Assembly (NCBI GenBank): GCA_007131535.1
Contig: SLQI01000431.1
Location: forward strand, 1 to 5,463
Reading direction: 5' to 3'
Origin: Balneolales bacterium
GTDB lineage: Bacteria > Bacteroidota > Rhodothermia > Balneolales > Natronogracilivirgulaceae
Length of the DNA stretch: 5,463 nt
The notes beneath the pieces are model-generated. The model had not been told where the DNA came from, ran no database searches, and was given only the letters and a program-made list of their open reading frames with translations. Of this stretch, positions 1-5,463 are shown one piece after another; the first letter of the stretch is position 1; each line of letters opens with the position of its first letter. Made by a program: the position numbers and the translations under genes.

Positions 1-1020
1 AAAATGGAATATACCTTCGGCGCCCGGCGCTGGCTTACTTACGACGAGATTAAAGCAGGAGCTGACGTAGAACAAAAGTTTTTTGCGCTCGGCATGCATA
101 TCCCGGGACGATTTGACCGCATACTTGACTTGCAGGAGTGTCATCTTCAGGATCCCGTCTCATTCAGGATTCTCGATTTTGTGCGTGATTATGCTATGGA
201 GCATGAACTGCAGCCCTACGACACCCACAACAAGACCGGGTACCTTCGCAACCTGATGATCCGCAATGCTTTTCACACGGATGATTTGATGGTAAACCTG
301 GTTACTTACCGGAATAAACCCGAAGTGTTCAAGCCCCTTTCTGAAGCGATACTGGAACAATTTCCGGAAGTAACGACACTCATCAACAACATTAATGACA
401 CCTGGTCTCCCACGGCTGTAGGCCGGTATGAAGAAGTTTATCACGGACCGGGTTACATCACCGAAAAAATCCACGGACTGGATTTCCGCATTGAGGCCAA
501 TACCTTTTTCCAGACTAACACCTTGCAGGCTGAAAAACTTTATCAAACGGCCATCGACTTTGCCCGGATATCGCCGGATGATCTGATTTACGATCTTTAT
601 TGCGGCGTTGGCTCACTAACACTCTGCCTGGCCAAACAAGCTGAAAAAGTGCTCGGAATAGAAGTCAGCGAATCCTCCGTTCAGAAAGCTCGTGAAAACA
701 GCGCTGCCAATAAGCTTAGCAATGCATTCTTTGAAACCGGAGATATGAAAGATGTGTTTTCAAGTGAAATGAATGATAAGTACGGGACGCCGGATGTGTT
801 GGTCACAGATCCTCCCAGGGCCGGTATGCATGAGGATGTAATACATCAGATCCGTGAGTTAAAACCGGAGCGGATCGTATACATAAGCTGTAACAGCAGT
901 ACCCTCGCACGTGATTTAGCTATGCTTTCCGACTTGTACTCTGTTGATAAAGTGCAGCCGGTGGATATGTTTCCTCAGACCTATCACATTGAAACAGTGG
1001 CTCAGTTAACCCGTAAATAG
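1..1020 (+). CDS. rlmD: 23S rRNA (uracil-5-)-methyltransferase RlmD/RumA family, 5'-truncated by the window edge
   Basis: This SAM-dependent enzyme makes 5-methyluridine in 23S rRNA (U1939 in E. coli RlmD; the exact target here is inferred). The frame is open from base 1 and the ATG at base 4 is almost certainly an internal Met. The 338 residues after it begin in the central domain, so the TRAM domain and first three Fe-S cysteines should lie outside the window. Numbering from that Met, Cys46 (ECHLQ) fits the fourth Fe-S ligand of RumA. The Rossmann SAM motif DLYCGVGS is at 197-204, DPPRAG at 269-274, the catalytic nucleophile Cys296 lies in YISCNSSTLARD, and the general base Glu330 lies in YHIETV. 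All key residues are intact and the C-terminus is complete. RlmC, RlmCD or TrmA-like paralogues are alternatives; the retained Cys46 favours the Fe-S RumA type. It ends 27 bases from a convergent gene. Confidence 0.9.
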   Translation, partial: KMEYTFGARRWLTYDEIKAGADVEQKFFALGMHIPGRFDRILDLQECHLQDPVSFRILDFVRDYAMEHELQPYDTHNKTGYLRNLMIRNAFHTDDLMVNLVTYRNKPEVFKPLSEAILEQFPEVTTLINNINDTWSPTAVGRYEEVYHGPGYITEKIHGLDFRIEANTFFQTNTLQAEKLYQTAIDFARISPDDLIYDLYCGVGSLTLCLAKQAEKVLGIEVSESSVQKARENSAANKLSNAFFETGDMKDVFSSEMNDKYGTPDVLVTDPPRAGMHEDVIHQIRELKPERIVYISCNSSTLARDLAMLSDLYSVDKVQPVDMFPQTYHIETVAQLTRK

Positions 1021-1047
1021 AGAGATTTGAAGAACTGCTTATCCGGT

Positions 1048-1710
1048 TCAGTCAACTTCGTTTTCTGCAGGCTCATCTGTGGCAGTTGAGCCTGTAACCT
1101 CGGTTACCCAATCGCCTATATCGTATTCATTGACGAGGTGTCCCAGATCACCTTGCTCCATTAACTGAATAATGTATTCAGCGAGACGCTCCCCGGGAAC
1201 CCGAATGGATATATAGGCCTGGTAGTGCCCCGGATCATCTTTGTAGAAAATCTCATCATTCACTTGTTCTGCAATTTCGGCCAGCTCTTCGGCATCCAGC
1301 TCATATCGGATTTGAATAAACGCAGCCGAATCTCCCTGTTGGTCAGATTGTACATCAGCCTGTTCACGGATATGCTCTAATATTTGCACCGTACCGTTTA
1401 CCAGCCGGTTTTTCGAAATTTCTTCCGCCTGATGAACCGCTCGTGCAGAATCCTGAGAAACTGATGATGCCGAAGTCGTTATGTATCCGTCAGCTAAGCG
1501 GTATGGACGAGTATCCGCATACCAATCCGGCTGTTCTAACAGGCCCACATCTTCTTCAGCTTCGGCAAGTTCGGCTTCATCGACTTCAGGATCGTCATCC
1601 CCAAGCATACCTTCTAATTTAGCGCAACTATTGAGCATTAAGGTTCCGGGAATTAATAGTAACCATAAATACGTTGCAAGGAGTTTTGATTTAAGCTGAT
1701 GTAAATTCAT
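1048..1710 (-). CDS. Acidic LPP20-like lipoprotein, function unknown
   Basis: The 220-residue product has a type II signal peptide: basic Lys7/Lys9, a hydrophobic core at about 10-26, then the lipobox L26-N27-S28-C29, so Cys29 should be lipidated and residue 1 of the mature protein. Residues 33-60 are a low-complexity Asp/Glu-rich linker. A folded region runs from about 61 to 195, starting with PDWYADT, followed by an Ala-rich helix (86-105) and ending with YQAYISIRVPGERL (163-176). This order resembles LPP20-type envelope lipoproteins, but the family match is by eye and no activity can be assigned. The tail (202-220) is again Thr/Glu-rich. By hand count the mature part has 47 acidic against 11 Lys/Arg residues. 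The bases just before the ATG read AACTCCTTTA, so there is no Shine-Dalgarno. It lies downstream of htrA on the same strand, 185 bases away, and may have its own promoter. Confidence 0.8.
   Translation of the reverse strand: MNLHQLKSKLLATYLWLLLIPGTLMLNSCAKLEGMLGDDDPEVDEAELAEAEEDVGLLEQPDWYADTRPYRLADGYITTSASSVSQDSARAVHQAEEISKNRLVNGTVQILEHIREQADVQSDQQGDSAAFIQIRYELDAEELAEIAEQVNDEIFYKDDPGHYQAYISIRVPGERLAEYIIQLMEQGDLGHLVNEYDIGDWVTEVTGSTATDEPAENEVD
1068..1107. repeat. Two adjoining inverted repeats in the lipoprotein 3' end
   Basis: CAGGCTCA (1068-1075) pairs with TGAGCCTG (1087-1094), eight perfect pairs. Inside it, CTG (1077-1079) can pair with CAG (1083-1085) around a TGG loop after one T/T mismatch. 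Directly after comes GTAACC (1094-1099), TC, GGTTAC (1102-1107), a six-pair palindrome. The structures fall in codons about 202-215 of the lipoprotein, just before the convergent gene ends. Neither strand has a T-run after the stems, so this is not a classical intrinsic terminator. A role in 3'-end formation or RNA stability is only possible. Confidence 0.5.
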
Positions 1711-1733
1711 TAAAGGAGTTATTATTAGTTCTA

Positions 1734-1763
1734 TTTATCTATGATGTTTATTGCTACCCAAAA
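1734..1763 (-). promoter_or_regulatory. Possible weak promoter for the lipoprotein gene
   Basis: Read on the minus strand, TTTTG (1763-1759) is followed after 17 bases by TAGATAAA (1741-1734). This is loosely like the Bacteroidota pattern of TTTG near -33 and TAnnTTTG near -7, but the second element matches poorly (TA and one T only). Transcription would begin a few bases further on, giving a short leader before the ATG whose first base is at 1710. The placement is plausible because the element sits in the only non-coding gap before this gene, but the match could be chance. Confidence 0.22.
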
Positions 1764-1795
1764 CCAGCACCGTGGTTATTAGTACATTATTGTAC
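1762..1795. repeat. Pair of short inverted repeats in the htrA-lipoprotein gap
   Basis: AACCA (1762-1766) and TGGTT (1773-1777) form one inverted repeat with a six-base centre. GTACA (1782-1786) and TGTAC (1791-1795) form a second with a TTAT centre. The first overlaps the upstream element of the candidate lipoprotein promoter and the second lies immediately beyond it, the spacing expected of operator sites. Both are only five base pairs per arm, so chance is a real alternative. No T-run follows on the minus strand, so they are poor candidates for the htrA terminator. Confidence 0.3.
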
Positions 1796-1895
1796 AGCTG
1801 TCGTTTCGGACGATATTTTTTACTACCCAATCACCTTATTGAAGGCTTTGCTGCCTGATTTATTGCTTATTACTATCAATTTGAAAGCATCTATG

Positions 1896-3410
1896 TTAAT
1901 ACGGCACTTGCAACTCCTGCTGCTCTCCGTCCGGAGTTTCCACCAGTATGTTTATATCTTTCTCATCAGACATTCCTATTGCCAGGGCTTCTTCTAATTC
2001 ATCAAAAGTTTCAACTTTAACTCCATCGACCTCAACTATTCGATGTTCGGTTCTTAGACCGGCCATATCTGCCGGAGAGCCGGCAACTACCTGCAGGACA
2101 ATCAGTATATCTTCATCCTCATCCATAATTTTAGCTACTTCGAGCCCGATTTCAAATTCCCGAACTTCGATGTCTTCTTCCTGAGGCTCGATAAACAAGT
2201 CCTGGTAGGGCTGCATCTGATCCTGCTGCCAGCTGGTAATAATATCATCCTCCCGGTCAACCAGGGTCAGAGTTTTGGTATCAATATCGCCATCCCGGTA
2301 GTAGGTGACTTCCACTTCATCTTCGGGATCGAGCATAGCTACGCGGGCCTGTAATTGGTTGGGTTCGTTGACTTCATAATCACCGACTTTCAGAATTACA
2401 TCTCCGCCCTGTAGCCCGGCATTATCGGCACTTCCACCCGAGGCTACCTCAAGGACTTCCACTCCCTTTATTTTGTCCATACCCAGGTCCTTCGCGCGGT
2501 CCTGACTCAGTGATGCTATGGATACCCCCATCATCCCGCGCCGTATTTGCCCGTACTCAATGATATCTTTGGCGATTTTAAAAGCCATATTAATCGGAAC
2601 CGCGAATCCATATCCCTGATACGTTCCGCTTTCCGTGGCAATCGCCGTATTGATACCGATCAGTTCTCCATGGGCATTAACCAATGCCCCTCCGCTGTTT
2701 CCCTGGTTAATGGCGGCATCCGTCTGTATAAAATGCTCGATCGGCATTTGATCGCGGATGATATCGACATCCCGCCCTAAAGCACTCACTATGCCGGCCG
2801 TAACCGTGGATTGTAGCTGAAATGGGTTGCCAATGGCCATCACCCAGTCTCCCACTTTAAGTTCTTCGGAATCTCCTAAAACAGCCGGGCGGATATCCGT
2901 CGCATCAATCTTTAGTACAGCAATATCGGTTGATGGATCCCGCCCAACGATACGGGCCTCATAATACCGCTTGTCGTTCAGATGTACTCTGATTCCATTG
3001 CGATCTTCGCCGACAACATGATTGTTGGTGATGATATAGCCATCTTCACTTATAATCACCCCGGAACCTATGGTTTGCGCCCGACGCTCCATGAATCGAT
3101 CCCAGAAACCATCCTCAAGATCGTGGTAACCGTCATCAGGTATTCCCCTGTCATCAACCGATACCGATGATTCAATGTAGACTACCGACGGCGTTAAATC
3201 TTCAGCCACATTTCGGAATGGAACTTCCGGTAAATTCATTCCGGTTTCTGGGGTAGCATCACCTCCGGAACTCCGGGTAATCTCGGTAACTCTGACTTCA
3301 GCCCGATCATCCGGTTCGAGTCCGCCCCGATAGATCATTAACAGTGCCCCCAGAACCATTCCTATCATTAACAGGAGTATCCCGGAAAAAAGCTTCTGAT
3401 GAAAATGCAT
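1896..3410 (-). CDS. htrA: HtrA/DegP-family serine endoprotease with two PDZ domains, membrane-anchored
   Basis: This 504-residue periplasmic protease degrades or remodels misfolded envelope proteins. A hydrophobic segment at about 7-27 with no clear cleavage site suggests an uncleaved anchor in the inner membrane. A hydrophilic linker (28-65) leads to a trypsin-like domain (about 66-285) with the complete triad: His131 in TNNHVV, Asp162 in STDIAVLKI and Ser239 in GNSGGALVN. The loop between the first strand and His131 (about 82-112) is short and acidic, unlike the long LA loop of E. coli DegP. PDZ1 spans about 290-385 with carboxylate-binding loop RRGMMGV (290-296). PDZ2 spans about 418-502, beginning FEIGLEV after an acidic linker (408-418). 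Length fits two-PDZ Do-like proteases. The start follows the recO stop by 14 bases with no clear Shine-Dalgarno, implying co-transcription with recO. Two PDZ domains argue against DegS, which has one. Confidence 0.93.
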   Translation of the reverse strand: MHFHQKLFSGILLLMIGMVLGALLMIYRGGLEPDDRAEVRVTEITRSSGGDATPETGMNLPEVPFRNVAEDLTPSVVYIESSVSVDDRGIPDDGYHDLEDGFWDRFMERRAQTIGSGVIISEDGYIITNNHVVGEDRNGIRVHLNDKRYYEARIVGRDPSTDIAVLKIDATDIRPAVLGDSEELKVGDWVMAIGNPFQLQSTVTAGIVSALGRDVDIIRDQMPIEHFIQTDAAINQGNSGGALVNAHGELIGINTAIATESGTYQGYGFAVPINMAFKIAKDIIEYGQIRRGMMGVSIASLSQDRAKDLGMDKIKGVEVLEVASGGSADNAGLQGGDVILKVGDYEVNEPNQLQARVAMLDPEDEVEVTYYRDGDIDTKTLTLVDREDDIITSWQQDQMQPYQDLFIEPQEEDIEVREFEIGLEVAKIMDEDEDILIVLQVVAGSPADMAGLRTEHRIVEVDGVKVETFDELEEALAIGMSDEKDINILVETPDGEQQELQVPY

Positions 3411-3424
3411 AATAAAAAGTTGAA

Positions 3425-4162
3425 TCAGAGAATTTGATTGAATATGTAATCGGACTTACGGTCTCGTAAACCTTCCAGGTGGTGTTTCAGATATACGTCC
3501 AGATGATGGATCAACGTACGAATTTCCTGGGGTGAAAACGAACCATGTAGCAATTCCTTTCGTCTACCTGATAACGCAAGGTTAATGTACAACGTTTGTT
3601 GTGGATTTAATTTCAGGCATAACCCTTCATTTTGATTTAACGTTACTTCACCTTTATCTACACTTAAATAGGCAATATGACCATCGCGCGCAACATCTTT
3701 AGTCGAGAGTTTTACTCCAATACCCAGAATTTCGGCAAGTCTGAGCTGCACATACGGGAAAAGATGTACGGGGGTATCTTTGGTTTGATGAAGCCAGCTT
3801 AACAGCCGGAACATAAAATCGTACAGCGTTTGTGCAGGCTCGTTCTCCTGAATAAGCTGTTCCGCCATTTCAAGTGAAGCCGTAGCCAGTGCCAGCTTCT
3901 CCATACTTTCCCGGATACGATAGGTCGACTGCAGCAAGTTGGCTTCTTTCAGATTTTGCACAGACCGGGACTCTTTGTAATAATACACCAGCTCCAGAAT
4001 TCCGCATTGTTGGAAGAGTCCCGAAAGTTTATTGCCCGGCTTACGCACGCCCCTTACCATCAAAGCAACTTTACCATAATCCGGAGTGAGTACCGTAGCA
4101 ATACAGCTCGATTCGCGAAAATCAACGGTTCTCAGGACTATAGCCGGCTGTTTTTGGATCAT
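3425..4162 (-). CDS. recO: DNA repair protein RecO
   Basis: RecO works with RecR (and RecF) in the cytoplasm to load RecA onto SSB-coated single-stranded DNA, and anneals complementary strands. At 245 residues it has the usual family length. The N-terminal OB fold covers about 1-80, with the typical opening AIVLRTVDFRESSCIATVLT and the basic DNA-facing stretch VRGVRKPGNKL (37-46). The remainder is the helical domain, ending in LRDRKSDYIFNQIL, which resembles the conserved family C-terminus. Only Cys20, Cys53 and Cys182 are present, so the four-Cys zinc site of Deinococcus-type RecO is absent. The start has no Shine-Dalgarno. It sits 68 bases after the RND transporter stop and 14 bases before htrA, consistent with the middle gene of an operon. 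Nothing suggests damage or transfer. Confidence 0.92.
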   Translation of the reverse strand: MIQKQPAIVLRTVDFRESSCIATVLTPDYGKVALMVRGVRKPGNKLSGLFQQCGILELVYYYKESRSVQNLKEANLLQSTYRIRESMEKLALATASLEMAEQLIQENEPAQTLYDFMFRLLSWLHQTKDTPVHLFPYVQLRLAEILGIGVKLSTKDVARDGHIAYLSVDKGEVTLNQNEGLCLKLNPQQTLYINLALSGRRKELLHGSFSPQEIRTLIHHLDVYLKHHLEGLRDRKSDYIFNQIL

Positions 4163-4230
4163 GCTGATAATATATTACAGGAGCTGCCGGATTAAAACCC
4201 AAAAACCACCCGGCCCAATGATTCCTTCTT

Positions 4231-5463
4231 TCATACCCAGCCACGGTCTTCCAGCCACTGAATCAGCGCCGGCGCGAAAATCAACCCGGAAAGCAGGGTA
4301 AGTCCGATACCTATTACAGCCAAAGTACCAATCGACTGCAAACCGGGATGGGTTGTCAGAATTAGACCTGCAAAGCCAAGCATGGTCGTCAGCGAGCCTA
4401 TGGTGATATGCTGACCGGTACTCGAAAGTACACGCCTGAGGCTTCCTCTACCCTCCTCTCTGTAGCGGCTGGCAATATGAACGCCATTGTCGTTGCCGAT
4501 CCCGAGTATAGCCGGCAACACCACCATATTGTAGAAATTGAGCGTCATTCCGAAAATAATCATCACGGCAAATGTCCACGCAAATCCCATCAATAATGGA
4601 ATGAGCGCAATCAAAGTCCATTTAAGTGATCCGAATGCGAACCAGACCAGAGCGAACACCATAATAAAAGTAGCGGTTACCATATACGGGGCCTCGGTTT
4701 GCAGCAGCTCCAGCATTTCCGCCGCTATCAGGGATGTACTGGCAGCGTAAAAAACCTTGCCGTCGATTTCCAGCTCCCCGATTTCATTTTTGAACGCAAT
4801 GGAGTTTCGTCCGTCCGAAAGCCCCACATTGGGATAGACCATCACAAAACGACCGATCTCGCCATCCCTGGTCAAGAACCGGTCTTTCATAAAGTCCGGA
4901 ACATCTTCAATGGCAAGCGGCTCAGTAGTTTGAGCAGCCCTTCGCAGCATATCCAGATCTTCCCCTTCTTCATCCCGGATATATTCATCATCCAGCAGTT
5001 CCCGCACTGTTTCAATCCGGCTGAGTTTATCCTGCTCCTCATCCGGTGACGAAGGAAACCGCTCCTGGAGAGCTTCGACATCCAGGATTTTAGTATCCGG
5101 ATTCTCCTCCTTCATCGTTCGGAGTTTATTCAATAACGCATACACTTCCTCATCAGAATCCGCCAGTATATAGGCAGGATTACGCCGGTCCGACTCGCGG
5201 TAATCCCCCATTCGCTCACGAAACTCCCGATACTCTTCAAATTCAGGCTCGAGTGTCCCGAAGTCATACTCAAAAGAAATTTTATCGGTTTGAAACAGCA
5301 CAAACCCAACTATAGCAATTCCAATCAGAACAATCACTCTTGGTACCGGATAGCGAAAGTCATCAGCACTTTTTTGAAGCGGAGTTTCTTCACCTTTGTA
5401 TTCCGCCGGATTAATCAGCAACAGTCGGTAGCGTTCAAATAAAATCAGCATGGCCGGCAGCAG
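4231..5463 (-). CDS. MMPL-type RND transporter, C-terminal half (5' end outside window)
   Basis: This is the second half of a proton-driven inner-membrane RND-superfamily exporter; MMPL relatives mostly move lipids or other hydrophobic molecules, and the substrate here is unknown. The frame stays open to the right edge (Leu-Leu-Pro-Ala precede the Met codon whose first base is 5451), so that Met is internal. Numbered from it, residues 1-12 look like the end of TM6, then come a cytoplasmic linker, TM7 (about 36-54), an acidic periplasmic loop (55-252) and TM8-TM12 (about 255-273, 278-300, 305-322, 349-367, 373-397). GIGNDNGVH (317-325) in TM10 matches the GIGxDxGxH signature, with Asp321 the likely proton-relay residue. 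The C-terminus is short and complete (EDRGWV). A full protein would be about twice this length. AcrB-type multidrug pumps are unlikely given the MMPL signature. It is probably the upstream partner of recO-htrA. Confidence 0.88.
   Translation of the reverse strand: MLPAMLILFERYRLLLINPAEYKGEETPLQKSADDFRYPVPRVIVLIGIAIVGFVLFQTDKISFEYDFGTLEPEFEEYREFRERMGDYRESDRRNPAYILADSDEEVYALLNKLRTMKEENPDTKILDVEALQERFPSSPDEEQDKLSRIETVRELLDDEYIRDEEGEDLDMLRRAAQTTEPLAIEDVPDFMKDRFLTRDGEIGRFVMVYPNVGLSDGRNSIAFKNEIGELEIDGKVFYAASTSLIAAEMLELLQTEAPYMVTATFIMVFALVWFAFGSLKWTLIALIPLLMGFAWTFAVMIIFGMTLNFYNMVVLPAILGIGNDNGVHIASRYREEGRGSLRRVLSSTGQHITIGSLTTMLGFAGLILTTHPGLQSIGTLAVIGIGLTLLSGLIFAPALIQWLEDRGWV

Noticed and set aside
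160..546. 128-codon open frame antisense to rlmD
   Set aside because: It lies wholly within the conserved rlmD coding region, has no recognisable domain or start signal, and reads as a shadow of the real frame.
1711..1782. TAAAGGAGTT resembling a + strand Shine-Dalgarno before a 13-codon ORF (ATGATG at 1741)
   Set aside because: The spacing to the ATG is over 20 bases, the peptide is tiny, and the resemblance appears accidental; on the transcribed minus strand it is not a ribosome binding site.
1834..1856. Overlapping CCTT/AAGG and AGGC/GCCT hairpins downstream of htrA, considered as its terminator
   Set aside because: The stems are four pairs, mutually exclusive, and lack a T-run on the minus strand.
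4186..4214. GCCGG/CCGGC inverted repeat with a T-rich stretch (minus strand) between RND and recO, considered as a terminator
   Set aside because: The T-rich part lies in the 19-base loop and not after the stem, and the stem is only five pairs, so it does not fit an intrinsic terminator.
4699..5049. 116-codon + strand open frame opposite the RND gene
   Set aside because: It overlaps the periplasmic-loop coding sequence of the transporter and its composition shows no domain; it is a shadow frame.
1..5463. CRISPR array, insertion sequence, tRNA or defence/phage cluster
   Set aside because: No regularly spaced repeats, transposase, terminal repeats or tRNA cloverleaf were seen, and nearly all the DNA is explained by five conserved-looking chromosomal genes.

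Overview
The window looks like ordinary chromosomal DNA from a Gram-negative bacterium, most likely of the Bacteroidota/Balneolota/Rhodothermota group. The reasons are an RlmD-type methyltransferase, a DegP/HtrA protease with an N-terminal membrane anchor, an envelope lipoprotein, weak or absent Shine-Dalgarno sequences before the starts that can be judged, and strongly acidic exported proteins. The acidity suggests a marine or moderately salt-adapted lineage. The taxonomic call is an inference from style and not from a marker gene.

Layout. On the + strand, bases 1-1020 hold the C-terminal part of a 23S rRNA m5U methyltransferase (rlmD); its start lies left of the window. It converges, across 27 bases, on a minus-strand gene (1048-1710) for an acidic LPP20-like lipoprotein of unknown function. 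A 185-base non-coding stretch (1711-1895) follows, with several short inverted repeats and a possible weak promoter for the lipoprotein. The rest is on the minus strand and, in transcription order from right to left, encodes the C-terminal half of an MMPL-type RND transporter (4231-5463, start beyond the right edge), RecO (3425-4162) and a two-PDZ HtrA protease (1896-3410). RND and recO are 68 bases apart, and recO and htrA only 14 bases apart, so recO-htrA is very probably one transcript and the RND gene may lead it.

How the genes fit together. Three minus-strand products act at the envelope: the RND pump in the inner membrane, HtrA in periplasmic protein quality control, and a lipid-anchored protein. 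RecO (recombinational repair) and RlmD (rRNA modification) are housekeeping proteins. No mobile element, CRISPR array, tRNA, rRNA, phage gene or defence system is visible. I found no convincing new biological system. The least explained items are the lipoprotein, the paired inverted repeats at its 3' end, and the repeat-rich leader before it.
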